In this document: piece after piece, positions 44,906 to 55,179 of the stretch
How positions within the stretch are numbered: position 1 is the first letter of the stretch
Layout: the number at the start of each line of letters is the position of its first letter
Assembly: GCF_019805165.1 (NCBI RefSeq)
Contig: NZ_RWIJ01000008.1
Span: forward strand, 1 to 64,000
Length of the DNA stretch: 64,000 bases
Direction: 5' to 3'
Origin: Azospirillum sp. 412522
GTDB taxonomy: Bacteria; Pseudomonadota; Alphaproteobacteria; Azospirillales; Azospirillaceae
Position numbers and translations under genes: made by a program
Notes under the pieces: generated by a model
The model's input: the letters and a program-made list of their open reading frames with translations, nothing else
Databases searched by the model: none
Told to the model about the DNA's origin: nothing

Positions 44906-45283
44906 CTATGGGCAGGCCCTCATCGCCACGGCCCGATCCTCGACGCCGGTCCAGCCCGACAGCGGCCGGCAGTCCGCTCCGGCGCACAGCCGATGCTCGC
45001 CGGTGAAGCCCGACGCCGCGAGCGTGACGCTGTCCTGCGGCGGCAGATCCGGCGTCCAGACCATCCAGCCATCGCCGGCCAGCCGGGCATCGGGGCCGGG
45101 TTCCATGCCCGCCCCGGTGCCGCGGATGCGGGACTCCATCAGGCGCAATCTGTTCGCTTCTATGGTCCAGTTTTCCCGCCATTCGGTCTTTTCGATGGAA
45201 TGGGTCCAGGACAGGGTGAACTCCGCCCCCGGCAGCGACGCCAGCAGCGCGCCGCCGAGGGCGAACAGGCAGAGACCGCCCAT
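44906..45283 (-). CDS. DUF1850 protein of a TAXI-TRAP transporter
   Basis: A 125-residue exported protein. The first 20 residues are a hydrophobic signal or anchor, and the body starts with the DUF1850 hallmark FTLSWTHSIEKTEWRENW. DUF1850 genes occur almost only next to TAXI-TRAP permeases; their role is unknown. It begins 1 bp after the permease stop, in the same operon. Confidence 0.85.
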   Translation of the reverse strand: MGGLCLFALGGALLASLPGAEFTLSWTHSIEKTEWRENWTIEANRLRLMESRIRGTGAGMEPGPDARLAGDGWMVWTPDLPPQDSVTLAASGFTGEHRLCAGADCRPLSGWTGVEDRAVAMRACP

Positions 45284-45284
45284 T

Positions 45285-47378
45285 TCAGGCGGCGGCGGCG
45301 GTCGGCACGCTGCGGCGCCGGTGCTGCCAGAGCAGGAACAGGCCGGTCATGACGAAGGCGGCTTCATCGGTCAGCGGCAGCGCCAGCACGAACAGGAAGG
45401 CGGCCGCCGCGGCATAGAGACGGGCGAGCAGCGGCAGCGGCGTCCAGAAGAAGCCGATGGTGGCGGCCCCCCACAGGGCGATGGCGACGCAGGCCTTGAC
45501 GAATACATAGGCCACCGCCAGCCAGCTCCCGGTCTGCAGCACCAGGGCCGGGTCGTAGACCGCCATGAAGGGCACGACATAGCCGGCCATCGCCACCCGC
45601 GTGGCGATCCAGCCGATCTCCATATGGTCGGCCTTGCAGATCGACGAGGCCGCCAGCGCCGCCAGGGCGACCGGCGGGGTCAGGTCGGCCATGATGCCGA
45701 AATAGAAGACGAACATGTGGCTGACGATCAGCGGCACGCCCATGGTGAGGAGGGCCGGGGCCGCGATGGACGCGGTGATGATGTAGTTGGCCGTCGTCGG
45801 CAGGCCGGTGCCCAGGACGATGCAGGCGATCATCGTCAGCACCAGCGCCGCCAGCAGGTTGCCGCCCGACCAGTCGACGATGGTGGAGGCGAAGCTGGAC
45901 GCCAGCCCGGTCAGCGTCATCATGCCGATCAGCACGCCGACCAGCGCGCAGGCGACGCCGACGCCGACCGCGTTCTTGGCGCCGTCGGCGATGCTGTTCA
46001 CCACCAGCACCAGCGTCTGCCGGCCGCCCCTGAACAGCAGGCAGGGGATGATCAGCAGGACGACCATGGTGAAGGCCAGATGTTCCGTCCGGAAGCCCAG
46101 CTTCCACAGGCCGGCGGCGACCAGCCCGACCGCCACCCAGAAGGCGACGCGCAGCGCCATCGGTCCGATGGTGCCGACGATGGTGGTGCCGAGGATCAGC
46201 GCCGCCGTCGCCGCGATGCCGATCACGCCGGCGAACAGCGGCGTGAAGCCGGAGAACAGCAGATAGATCAGCGCCGCCAGCGGCAGGATCAGGTACCAGC
46301 CCTCGACCACGGCGCGCAGCGCGCTGGGGCACTGGTCCTTGGGCAGGCCGACGAGGTTGCGCATTCCCGCTTCCAGATGGACCATCCAGAAGGCGCTGCC
46401 GAAATAGAGGATGGCGGGAATCGCGGCGGCAATGGCGACCTCGCTGTAGGGCACGCCGATGGTCTCGGCCATGATGAAGGCGGCGGCCCCCATCACCGGC
46501 GGCATCAACTGCCCGCCCATGCTGGCTGTGGCCTCCACCGCGCCTGCGAAGGCGGGACGGTAGCCGAACCGCATCATCAGCGGGATGGTGAACTGGCCGG
46601 TGGTCAGAACGTTGGCGACGCCCGACCCGTTGATGGTGCCCATCAGTCCGGACGAGATCACCGCCACCTTGGCCGGCCCGCCCTTGGCATGGCCGACGAG
46701 GCCGAGCGACACGTCGTTGAACAGCTTGATCATGCCGGCGCGCTCCAGGAAGGCGCCGAACAGGATGAAGAGGAAGATGTAGCTGGCCGACACGAAGGTC
46801 GGCGTGCCGTAAAGCCCTTCCGTCGACAGATACAGGTTGTCGATCACCTGATCGATGTCGTAGCCGCGGTGGGCCAGCCCGAAGGGCAGATGACGGCCGA
46901 ACAGGGCATAGGGAATGAAGACGCCGCACATGATCGGCAGCGCCAGCCCCATGATGCGCCGCGCCGCCTCGAACACCAGTGCCACCGCGATGGTGCCGAC
47001 GACCAGATCGGTGGTGTTGGGGTCGCCCGCCCGCTGGATCAGCTCGACCTCGAACACGTAATGGTAGAGGCCGACGCCGAAGGCGGTCAGGCCCAGCAGC
47101 CAGTCGTACCAGGGCACCCGCTTGCGCTCCGCCGTCTGGCGGAAGCCGAACAGGGTGAAGGTCATCAGCAGCAGGAAACCGACATGGACCGCCCGCACAA
47201 CCATGGTGGAGACCGGGTTGAAGGCGGCGGTCCAGATCTGGAAGGCGGAGAAGGCGACGGCGATGGCGAAGACCGCCCGCCCGTCGAACCCTTCGAATGC
47301 GGCGACCGTGGCCGGATTTTCCCGGTCGATGGCCTGGCGGATCTCGGAGTCCGCCTGATTCTTCTGTGCGCTCACCAC
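45285..47378 (-). CDS. TRAP transporter fused permease (4TM-12TM)
   Basis: A 697-residue permease with the small DctQ-like and large DctM-like parts fused, as usual in TAXI-TRAP systems. Signatures are GLMGTINGSGVANVLTTGQFTIPLMMRFGY, ASMGGQLMPPVMGAAAFIMAE and GTGLPTTANYIITASIAAPAL. It imports an organic anion using an ion gradient with the periplasmic TAXI receptor encoded just upstream (40-bp gap). Starts are GTG 47378 or GTG 47375. Confidence 0.93.
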   Translation of the reverse strand: MVSAQKNQADSEIRQAIDRENPATVAAFEGFDGRAVFAIAVAFSAFQIWTAAFNPVSTMVVRAVHVGFLLLMTFTLFGFRQTAERKRVPWYDWLLGLTAFGVGLYHYVFEVELIQRAGDPNTTDLVVGTIAVALVFEAARRIMGLALPIMCGVFIPYALFGRHLPFGLAHRGYDIDQVIDNLYLSTEGLYGTPTFVSASYIFLFILFGAFLERAGMIKLFNDVSLGLVGHAKGGPAKVAVISSGLMGTINGSGVANVLTTGQFTIPLMMRFGYRPAFAGAVEATASMGGQLMPPVMGAAAFIMAETIGVPYSEVAIAAAIPAILYFGSAFWMVHLEAGMRNLVGLPKDQCPSALRAVVEGWYLILPLAALIYLLFSGFTPLFAGVIGIAATAALILGTTIVGTIGPMALRVAFWVAVGLVAAGLWKLGFRTEHLAFTMVVLLIIPCLLFRGGRQTLVLVVNSIADGAKNAVGVGVACALVGVLIGMMTLTGLASSFASTIVDWSGGNLLAALVLTMIACIVLGTGLPTTANYIITASIAAPALLTMGVPLIVSHMFVFYFGIMADLTPPVALAALAASSICKADHMEIGWIATRVAMAGYVVPFMAVYDPALVLQTGSWLAVAYVFVKACVAIALWGAATIGFFWTPLPLLARLYAAAAAFLFVLALPLTDEAAFVMTGLFLLWQHRRRSVPTAAAA

Positions 47379-47418
47379 GGCTTCTCCGCCAATCCGTTTC
47401 TTGAACCAGGGCCGTTGC

Positions 47419-48393
47419 TTACATCAGGCCCTTTTCCTTGAAATACTTGATGGCGCCCGGATGCAGCGGCACCGGCGACTGGGTGGCGGTCTGGTCCAGC
47501 TTGATCTGCTTGGCGGCGACATGGGCGGCGGCCAGGGCGTCGAGATTCTCGAACAGCGTCCTGGTCATCGCATAGGCGGCATCGTCCGACACGCCGGAAT
47601 GGCTGACCAGCAGGTTGCGCACCGCGGCGGTCGGCACCGCTTCGGTCTGGCCCGGATAGGTGCCGGCCGGAATCGTCTCCATGATGTAGGCGGGATCGCC
47701 GACCTTCTGCACCACGTCGGCCGGAATGCTGACGACGGTGATTTCCTGGGACGAGGACAGGTCCTTGATCGCCGCCACGCCCAAGCCGGCGGAGATCAGC
47801 GTCGCGTCCAACTGGCGGTTCTTGATCAGGTCGACCGACTCGCCGAAGGGCAGATACTCGGTTTTGGCGAAATCCTTGTAGGTGAGGCCGGCGGCCCCGA
47901 ATATGGCCCGCGCGTTCAGTTCCGTCCCCGATTTCGGTGCGCCGACCGACACCCGCTTGCCCTTCAGGTCGGCCAGCGTCCTGATGCCCGATTCCTTGGC
48001 GGCGACGACCTGGATGTAGTTGGGATAGATGGCGGCGATGGTGCGCAGCTTGTCCAGCTTCTGCTTGAAGCCGACCTCCTCGTTGCCTTTCCAGGCATCG
48101 CTCAGCGAATCGCCCAGCGTGAAGCCGATCTCGCCGCGGCCGGCCTGGAGAAGATTGAGGTTCTCCACCGACGCCTTGGTCGCCTGCGCCGTCACCTTCG
48201 CCCCCGGCAGCGCCTTGCCGTATACGTTCGAGAGCGCCACGCCGAGCGGGTAATAGACGCCGCTGGTGCCGCCGGTCAGGACGGTGATGAAGGTCTCCGC
48301 CCTGGCCGGCAATGCGGCGAGGCCAAGGCCGATACCGAGACCCGCGGCCGTGCACAGGGCCAGGACGCGACGCTTCATGGATGGGCGATTCAT
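47419..48393 (-). CDS. TAXI-family TRAP solute-binding protein
   Basis: A 324-residue periplasmic receptor. A signal peptide (cleavage near ARA, about residue 30) precedes the TAXI start TFITVLTGGTSGVYYPLGVALS and motifs VGAPKSGTELNARAIF and DATLISAGLGVAAI. The substrate of most TAXI receptors is unknown; some bind glutamate or other organic acids. ATG 48393 has GGGGAG upstream on the minus strand; a Met at 48378 also fits. Confidence 0.92.
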   Translation of the reverse strand: MNRPSMKRRVLALCTAAGLGIGLGLAALPARAETFITVLTGGTSGVYYPLGVALSNVYGKALPGAKVTAQATKASVENLNLLQAGRGEIGFTLGDSLSDAWKGNEEVGFKQKLDKLRTIAAIYPNYIQVVAAKESGIRTLADLKGKRVSVGAPKSGTELNARAIFGAAGLTYKDFAKTEYLPFGESVDLIKNRQLDATLISAGLGVAAIKDLSSSQEITVVSIPADVVQKVGDPAYIMETIPAGTYPGQTEAVPTAAVRNLLVSHSGVSDDAAYAMTRTLFENLDALAAAHVAAKQIKLDQTATQSPVPLHPGAIKYFKEKGLM

Positions 48394-48739
48394 GGTGGCT
48401 CTCCCCCTTGTCGTTGCCGCACCCGGATCGTTGCCGGGGTGCCTTATTCGTTGGCCGGCACTGCGCGCCCAGCCCCAACCCACTGTAACGCGGCACAAAA
48501 TTGCACGCCAGTACGTACAATCCGACATAACGATGGTTGCAATGCCATTCTTTCGGCCAAGGTATGCACAGGCTTCTTGACCTCGACGGGCAGACACCCC
48601 CTATCCTTGTGGCGCAAGACCGCCGGCCGAAGCGGACATCCCCATGGCCCCGGCACACGGTGCGTCACACGAAAGTGATAAGTCCCAACTGCACGCCAAG
48701 CGACTGCAAGCCAGACTTCAGCCAGCGGGAGGAAATCCG
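48394..48739. other. Divergent promoter region, TAXI-TRAP versus coxSLM
   Basis: A 346-bp gap between two divergent operons. It holds no convincing gene. A palindrome GTACGTAC lies near 48512. A sigma-54-like CGGCAC/TTGC pair near 48490 has one base too few in the spacer and was rejected. No terminator, FNR-type box or known operator was recognised. Confidence 0.5.
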
Positions 48740-49240
<501 letters not shown>

Positions 49241-49307
49241 GGGCGAAACGTCCAGAACAGATCAGGCATTTCCGCATCTTCAGCGTTCCTGTGGGAGGAA
49301 ACACGAG

Positions 49308-51698
49308 ATGGCGAACCCCAATGGCATCGGCGCCCCGGTGCGCCGGCGCGAGGACCAGCGCTTTCTGACCGGCCGCGGCAACTACACCGACGATTTCAAG
49401 CGCCTGAACATGACCCATGCGGTCCATGTGCGCTCGCCCTACGCCCATGCCCGCATCCTGGGCATCGACTTCGCCGACGCGGCGGCGATGCCGGGCGTGG
49501 TGGCCGTGCTGACCGGGGCCGACATGGAGGCCGACAAGGTCGGCAGCCTGCCCTGCGGCTGGCAGATCCATTCCAAGGACGGCTCGCCGATGAAGGAGCC
49601 GCCGCACTACCCGCTGGCGCGCGACCGCGTGCGCTATGTCGGCGACGCGGTGGCGGTGGTCATCGCCGAGACCCGCGAACAGGCGCGCGACGCCGCCGAG
49701 ATGGTGGTGGTCGATTACGAGGAGCTGCCGGCGGTGGGGTCCTCCACCCGCGCGGTCGCCGGCGCTGCGCCGCTGGTCCATGACGATGCGCCGGACAATG
49801 TCTGCTACGACTGGCACCTCGGCGACAAGGCGGCGACAGATGCCGCCTTCGCCAACGCCGCCCATGTCGCGAAGATCGATCTGGTCAACCAGCGCCTGGT
49901 GCCGAACGCGATGGAACCGCGGGCGGCGATGGGCGAGTACGACCAGTCGAGCGGCGAGTACACCCTGACCACCACCAGCCAGAACCCGCACGTCACCCGC
50001 CTGCTGATGGGCGCCTTCGTGCTGGGCATCCCGGAACACAAGCTGCGGGTGGTGGCGCCAGACGTCGGCGGCGGATTCGGGTCGAAGATCTTCCATTACG
50101 GCGAAGAGGCCGTCGTCACCTGGGCGGCGCGCAAGGTCGGCCGGCCGGTGAAATGGACCGCCGACCGCTCGGAAAGCTTCCTGACCGACGCCCATGGCCG
50201 CGACCATGTCAGCCATGCCGAGCTGGCGATGGACGCCGACGGCAATTTCCTGGCTCTGCGCGTCTCGACGCTGGCCAATCTCGGCGCCTACCTGTCGACC
50301 TTCGCGCCGTCGATCCCGACCTACCTCTATGCCACCCTGCTGGCCGGGCAGTACAAGACCCCGGCGATCTACGCCGAGGTCAAGGCGGTCTTCACCAACA
50401 CCGCCCCCGTCGACGCCTATCGCGGCGCCGGCCGGCCGGAAGCCTGCTACCTGATCGAACGGCTGGTGGACGTCGCGGCCGGCGTGGTCGGCATGGACAA
50501 GACCGAGATCCGCCGCCGCAACTTCGTGCCCAAGGAGGCGATGCCCTACCAGACGCCGGTGGCGCTGCAGTACGACACCGGCGACTTCGCCAAGAATCTG
50601 GACATCGCCCTGCCGCTGGTCGACTACCCCGGCTTCCAGCAGCGCCGGGCCGAATCGAAGGCGCGCGGCAAGCTGCGCGGCATCGGTTTCGCGACCTACA
50701 TCGAGGCCTGCGGCATCGCGCCCAGCAATGTCGCCGGTGCGCTCGGCGCTCGCGCGGGACTTTACGAATGCGCGGAAGTCCGTTTCCATCCAACGGGTTC
50801 GGTGACGGTCTTCACCGGCGCCCACAGCCACGGCCAGGGCCATGAGACCACCTTCGCCCAGATCGTGGCGGAGCGCTTCGGCATCCCGATCGAGAATGTC
50901 GAGATCGTCCACGGCGACACCAACAAGATCCCCTTCGGCATGGGCACCTACGGCTCGCGCTCGCTCGCGGTCGGCGGCTCGGCCCTGGTGAAGGCGATGG
51001 ACAAGGTGGAGCGCAAGGCGAAGAAGATCGCCGCCCACATGCTGGAGGCCGCCGAGACCGACATCGAGGTGAAGGACGGCCGCTTCACCGTCGCCGGCAC
51101 CGACAAGAGCCTGGGCATCGGCGACATCGCCCTGCAAGCCTATGTCCCGCACAACTTCCCGCTCGACGAGCTGGAGCCGGGGCTGGACGAGCAGGCCTTC
51201 TACGACCCGAAGAACTTCACCTACCCCAACGGCTGCCACGTCTGCGAGGTGGAGATCGACCCCGACACCGGCGTCACCACCATCGTCAGCTTCGCCGCGG
51301 TGGACGATTTCGGCAACGTCATCAACCCGCTGATCGTCGAGGGCCAGGTACATGGCGGCCTGGTCCAGGGCATCGGACAGGCGCTGTACGAGAACTGCGT
51401 CTATGACGAGGAGTCGGGGCAGCTCGTCACCGGCTCCTACATGGACTATTGCATGCCGCGGGCCGACGATGTCCCATCCTTCACCGTGCGCTACCATGAG
51501 GACCAGCCCTGCACCCACAACCCGCTGGGCGTAAAGGGCTGCGGCGAGGCCGGGACCATCGGCGCCGCCGCCGCCGTGATGAACGCGGTGGTGGATGCGC
51601 TGTCGGACTATGGCGTCACCCACATGGACATGCCGGCGACGCCGGAGAAGGTCTGGCGGACCATCCGCGACGCCACTCCCGCCATGGCGGCGGAATAA
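49308..51698 (+). CDS. coxL: CoxL, molybdenum subunit of a form II CO-dehydrogenase-like enzyme
   Basis: A 796-residue catalytic subunit. The active-site loop is AYRGAGR (370-376), the form II signature; form I CODHs carry AYxCSFR with the copper-binding Cys, which is absent. Molybdopterin-binding segments ([18 protein letters not shown]) and the catalytic Glu in [20 protein letters not shown] are present. Form II proteins have uncertain substrates: some may oxidise CO slowly, others other aldehydes or N-heterocycles. The coxDEF-like genes downstream support CODH-type maturation. Confidence 0.9.
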   Translation: MANPNGIGAPVRRREDQRFLTGRGNYTDDFKRLNMTHAVHVRSPYAHARILGIDFADAAAMPGVVAVLTGADMEADKVGSLPCGWQIHSKDGSPMKEPPHYPLARDRVRYVGDAVAVVIAETREQARDAAEMVVVDYEELPAVGSSTRAVAGAAPLVHDDAPDNVCYDWHLGDKAATDAAFANAAHVAKIDLVNQRLVPNAMEPRAAMGEYDQSSGEYTLTTTSQNPHVTRLLMGAFVLGIPEHKLRVVAPDVGGGFGSKIFHYGEEAVVTWAARKVGRPVKWTADRSESFLTDAHGRDHVSHAELAMDADGNFLALRVSTLANLGAYLSTFAPSIPTYLYATLLAGQYKTPAIYAEVKAVFTNTAPVDAYRGAGRPEACYLIERLVDVAAGVVGMDKTEIRRRNFVPKEAMPYQTPVALQYDTGDFAKNLDIALPLVDYPGFQQRRAESKARGKLRGIGFATYIEACGIAPSNVAGALGARAGLYECAEVRFHPTGSVTVFTGAHSHGQGHETTFAQIVAERFGIPIENVEIVHGDTNKIPFGMGTYGSRSLAVGGSALVKAMDKVERKAKKIAAHMLEAAETDIEVKDGRFTVAGTDKSLGIGDIALQAYVPHNFPLDELEPGLDEQAFYDPKNFTYPNGCHVCEVEIDPDTGVTTIVSFAAVDDFGNVINPLIVEGQVHGGLVQGIGQALYENCVYDEESGQLVTGSYMDYCMPRADDVPSFTVRYHEDQPCTHNPLGVKGCGEAGTIGAAAAVMNAVVDALSDYGVTHMDMPATPEKVWRTIRDATPAMAAE

Positions 51699-51726
51699 GA
51701 CGGCCGAAGAAGAAGGAGGCTAGAGA

Positions 51727-52518
51727 ATGTACGCGTTCACGTACCAACGGCCGACAACGCTCGCCGACGCGGCGACCGCCATCCAGGCGGAAGAGGCCAA
51801 GCTGCTAGGCGGCGGCCAGACCCTGCTGCCGACGCTGAAGCAGCGCCTCGCCCGTCCGACCGACCTGATCGACCTCGGCGCCATTCCGGAGCTGAAGGGC
51901 ATCCGTGAAACCGATGGCGGGCTGGAGATCGGCGCCTTCACCCGCCATGCCGAGGTTGCCCATTCCGACCTCGTCAAGCGGGTGATCCCGGCGCTGGCCA
52001 GCCTCGCCGAGGGCATCGGCGACCGGCAGGTCCGCAACATGGGCACGATGGGCGGCTCCATCGCCAACGCCGACCCGTCGGCCGACTACCCGTCGGCCGT
52101 GGTGGCGCTCAAGGGGACGGTGACCACCGACCGCCGGTCCATCGCCGGCGACGATTTCTTCACCGGCATGTTCGAGACCGCGCTGGAGCCGGGCGAGATC
52201 GTCAAGTCGGTGCGCTTCGCCCGGCCCGACAAGGCGGCCTACGCCAAGTTCCGCAACCCGGCCAGCCGCTACGCCATCGTCGGCGTCTTCGTCGCCAAGT
52301 TCGGCGCCGAGGTGCGGGTGGCGGTGACCGGTGCCGCCGGTTCCGTCTTCCGCGCCACGGCGTTCGAGACGGCGCTCGCCGCCGACTTCCGGGCGGAAGC
52401 CCTGAACGGCCTTTCGGTGGAGGCCGACGGCCTGAACGCCGACATCCACGCCAGCGCCGACTACCGCGCCCATCTCGTCGCCGTGATGGCGAAGCGCGCG
52501 GTCGAAGCGGCGGGGTGA
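51727..52518 (+). CDS. coxM: CoxM, FAD-binding medium subunit
   Basis: A 263-residue flavoprotein of the CoxM/CutM family. FAD motifs KLLGGGQTLLPTLKQRLARP and TMGGSIANADPSADYPSAVVAL are present, with the typical VRFARPDKAAYAKFRNPASRYAIVGVFV segment. It takes electrons from CoxS and passes them to the quinone pool or other acceptors. It is 28 bp after coxL. A 151-bp palindromic repeat separates it from the maturation genes. Confidence 0.9.
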   Translation: MYAFTYQRPTTLADAATAIQAEEAKLLGGGQTLLPTLKQRLARPTDLIDLGAIPELKGIRETDGGLEIGAFTRHAEVAHSDLVKRVIPALASLAEGIGDRQVRNMGTMGGSIANADPSADYPSAVVALKGTVTTDRRSIAGDDFFTGMFETALEPGEIVKSVRFARPDKAAYAKFRNPASRYAIVGVFVAKFGAEVRVAVTGAAGSVFRATAFETALAADFRAEALNGLSVEADGLNADIHASADYRAHLVAVMAKRAVEAAG

Positions 52519-52525
52519 CTTAGCT

Positions 52526-52676
52526 CCCTCTCCCGCCCCGGGAGAGGGAAGGGGCCCACCGCGCAGCGGTGGGAAGGGTGAGGGGCGACCCGAGGATCGA
52601 AGCACTGGATTCTTGCCTCACCCCTCACCCTCCCCACCTTCGGTGGGTCCCCTCCCTCTCCCGGGGCGGGAGAGGG
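52526..52676. repeat. 151-bp imperfect palindrome between coxM and coxD
   Basis: The whole 186-bp gap is a GC-rich inverted element. CCCTCTCCCG units lie at both ends, AAGGGTGAGGGG at the left faces CCCCTCACCCT at the right, and nested local hairpins (CCCACC...GGTGGG) lie in each arm. The centre near 52600 is unpaired. It resembles a miniature repeat or REP cluster with the same core as the hairpin at 13378. It should make the mRNA fold strongly inside the cox operon. Confidence 0.75.
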
Positions 52677-52704
52677 TACTTCTCGTCCATCTCCAAGGCT
52701 CTTC

Positions 52705-53628
52705 ATGACCACCTCCCTCCCCGCCTCCGTCGACGACACGCTGGCGCTCCTCACCCGCGGCAACTACGTCGCGGACCGTTCCCTGGCGACCGCGCTGTTC
52801 CTGGCGCTGAAGCTGAAGCGCCCGCTGTTCCTGGAGGGCGAGGCCGGGGTCGGCAAGACGGAGATCGCCAAGGTCCTGTCGGCGACTCTCGGCCGCAAGC
52901 TGCTGCGGCTGCAATGCTACGAGGGGCTGGACGCGTCGTCCGCCGTCTATGAGTGGAACTATGCCCGCCAGATGATGGAAATCCGGCTGGCCGAGGCGTC
53001 GGGCGGGCAGGATCGGGACTCGCTGGCCGCCGACCTGTTCTCCGAGCGCTTCCTGGTCAAGCGGCCGCTGCTCCAGGCCCTGGAGCCGGATATCGCCGGG
53101 CCGCCGGTGCTGCTGATCGACGAGCTGGACCGCACCGACGAGCCGTTCGAGGCCTATCTTCTGGAGATCCTGTCCGACTATCAGGTCTCGATCCCGGAGT
53201 TCGGCACCGTCCATGCGCCGGAGCCGCCCGTTGTCATCCTGACCTCCAACCGCACGCGCGAGATCCATGACGCGCTGAAGCGGCGCTGCTTCTACCATTG
53301 GGTCGATTATCCCAGCGCCGCGCGCGAGCGGGAGATCGTCGCGGTGAAGGCTCCGCAGGCCGACGCCCGGCTGGCGGCCCAGGTGGTCGGCTTCGTCCAG
53401 ACCCTGCGCGGCCTGGACCTCTACAAGGCGCCGGGGGTGGCGGAGACGCTGGACTGGGCGCAGGCCCTGGTCGAGCTGAACCAGCTGGAGCTTGAACCCT
53501 CCGTCATCAACGACACGCTGGGCACGCTGCTGAAATACCAGGACGACATCGCCCGCATCCAGGGCAGCGAAGCCGCGCGCATCCTGACCCAGGTCAAGAC
53601 CGAGCTGGCCGCCACAACCGCCCGGTGA
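52705..53628 (+). CDS. coxD: CoxD, MoxR-type AAA+ ATPase
   Basis: A 307-residue AAA+ ATPase. Walker A EGEAGVGKTE (about 40-49), Walker B VLLIDELDRTDEPFEAYLLE and the sensor segment VILTSNRTREIHDALKRRC are clear. In Oligotropha CoxD helps to build the Cu-S-Mo site of CODH with CoxE. The present CoxL lacks the copper-ligand Cys, so here it probably inserts the sulfido ligand or matures the enzyme in another way. Paired with the downstream VWA protein. Confidence 0.88.
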   Translation: MTTSLPASVDDTLALLTRGNYVADRSLATALFLALKLKRPLFLEGEAGVGKTEIAKVLSATLGRKLLRLQCYEGLDASSAVYEWNYARQMMEIRLAEASGGQDRDSLAADLFSERFLVKRPLLQALEPDIAGPPVLLIDELDRTDEPFEAYLLEILSDYQVSIPEFGTVHAPEPPVVILTSNRTREIHDALKRRCFYHWVDYPSAAREREIVAVKAPQADARLAAQVVGFVQTLRGLDLYKAPGVAETLDWAQALVELNQLELEPSVINDTLGTLLKYQDDIARIQGSEAARILTQVKTELAATTAR

Positions 53629-53635
53629 GGCCGTC

Positions 53636-54853
53636 ATGACGGACGACGCGCCGGCCGGCCGCCTGACCCTCAATTTGATGCATTTCGCCCGCGCCCTGCG
53701 CGCCGCCGGCCTTCCGGTCGGGCCGGGCAAGGTCTTGCAGGCGGTGGAGGCGGTGGAGGCGGTCGGCCTGTCCAACCGCACCGACTTCTATTGGGCGCTG
53801 CATGCCGTCTTCGTGAACCGCCACGACCAGAGCGAACTGTTCGACCAGGCCTTCCACGTCTTCTGGCGCAACCCGGACATCCTGAAGAAGATGATGTCGC
53901 TGATGCTGCCGAAGGTGCGGACGGAGGCGCCGCCCGACCAGCCGGAAATGGCGCAACGCCTTGCCGAGGCCCTGCATGGCGGCGGCGCCGAACGGGAGGA
54001 GCCGGAAAAGACGGAGATCGAACTCGACGCCTCCTTCACCGTGTCCGCCGCCGAACGGCTGCAGGACAAGGATTTCGAGAAGATGACGGGGGAGGAGATG
54101 GCGCAGGCCAAGCGCCTGCTCGCCCGTCTCGCCCTGCCGCTGGCGGAGGTCACCACCCGGCGCCACCGGCCGGACCCGACGGGACCGCGGGTCGATCCGC
54201 GCGCCACCCTGCGGCGGATGCTGCGCACCGGCGGCGATTTGTCCGACCTCGCCCGCAGGCGCCGCCGCACCCGGCCGCCGCCGCTGGTGGTGCTGTGCGA
54301 CATCTCCGGATCGATGACGCGCTATTCGCGGATGCTGCTGCATTTCATGCATGCGGTCACCAACGACCGCGACCGGGTCCACAGCTTCGTCTTCGGCACG
54401 CGCCTGACCAACATCACCCGCCACCTGCGGCACAAGGACGTCGACGTGGCGCTGGACGCGGTGTCGGGAGCGGTCGCCGACTGGTCGGGCGGGACCAGGA
54501 TCGGCACCGCGCTGCACGCCTTCAACCGGACCTGGGCGCGTCGGGTGCTTGGCCAGGGCGCGGTGGTGCTTCTCATTACCGACGGGCTTGACAGGGATGC
54601 AGGGGAAGGGCTTGCGGCAGAGGCCGAACGGTTGCACAAAAGCTGTCGGCGGCTCGTCTGGCTGAATCCATTGCTGCGCTGGGAAGGCTTCGCGCCGAAA
54701 TCCTCGGGCATCCGGGCGTTGCTGCCGCATGTGGACGATTTTCTCGCGGCCCACAGCCTGAACAGCCTCGCGGATCTGGCCGGCGCCCTGTCGGCCGACG
54801 GTCCGCGTCGTAGCCCGGGCTTGCGCCGCTGGTTGAAGGAGGCGGCGGGATGA
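53636..54853 (+). CDS. coxE: CoxE, VWA-domain maturation protein
   Basis: A 405-residue protein with a helical N-terminal half (MHFARALRAAGLPVGPGKVLQ) and a C-terminal von Willebrand A domain with metal motif DISGSM (VVLCDISGSMTRYSRMLLHF). It partners the MoxR ATPase encoded 8 bp upstream, parallel to NorQ/NorD at 24519-27262. It shows a Glu/Asp-rich middle (REEPEKTEIELDASF). It overlaps the next gene by 4 bp. Confidence 0.88.
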   Translation: MTDDAPAGRLTLNLMHFARALRAAGLPVGPGKVLQAVEAVEAVGLSNRTDFYWALHAVFVNRHDQSELFDQAFHVFWRNPDILKKMMSLMLPKVRTEAPPDQPEMAQRLAEALHGGGAEREEPEKTEIELDASFTVSAAERLQDKDFEKMTGEEMAQAKRLLARLALPLAEVTTRRHRPDPTGPRVDPRATLRRMLRTGGDLSDLARRRRRTRPPPLVVLCDISGSMTRYSRMLLHFMHAVTNDRDRVHSFVFGTRLTNITRHLRHKDVDVALDAVSGAVADWSGGTRIGTALHAFNRTWARRVLGQGAVVLLITDGLDRDAGEGLAAEAERLHKSCRRLVWLNPLLRWEGFAPKSSGIRALLPHVDDFLAAHSLNSLADLAGALSADGPRRSPGLRRWLKEAAG

Positions 54854-55179
54854 ACGACACCCTGATGGCGGACAACATCGTGGAACAGGCAGCCGCATGG
54901 CGGGCCGCCGGCCGCAGGGTGGCCCTGGCGACCGTCGTGGCGACCTGGGGCTCCTCGCCGCGGCCGGTCGGCAGCCAGATGGCGGTCGACGACCGTGGCT
55001 CCATGGCCGGCTCCGTTTCGGGCGGCTGCATCGAAGGCGCCGTGGCGCACGAGGCGGCCAAGACGATGGAGGACGGCGAACCGCGCGTGCTGTCCTTTGG
55101 CATCACCAACGAAATGGCCTGGGAAGTCGGGCTGGCCTGCGGCGGGCAGGTTCAGGTCTATGTCGAGGCCATGGAATGA
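54850..55179 (+). CDS. coxF: XdhC/CoxI-family protein, N-terminal half
   Basis: A 109-residue protein containing only the XdhC/CoxI N-terminal domain (ALATVVATWGSSPRPVGSQMAVDDRG and SVSGGCIEGAVAHEA with its conserved Cys). XdhC proteins deliver sulfurated molybdenum cofactor to xanthine-dehydrogenase-like enzymes. The C-terminal Rossmann half is a separate gene that overlaps by 4 bp, so the protein is split but both parts should be made together. The same split is seen in cox clusters elsewhere. Confidence 0.85.
   Translation: MNDTLMADNIVEQAAAWRAAGRRVALATVVATWGSSPRPVGSQMAVDDRGSMAGSVSGGCIEGAVAHEAAKTMEDGEPRVLSFGITNEMAWEVGLACGGQVQVYVEAME

Noticed and set aside
45003..47441. 812-codon open frame antisense to the TRAP permease
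   Set aside because: Composition dominated by Gly, Asp, His and Arg with no recognisable fold; it is a reading-frame artefact.
48488..48505. Sigma-54-like CGGCAC and TTGC pair upstream of coxS
   Set aside because: The spacer is four bases instead of five, which puts the GG and GC elements out of register.
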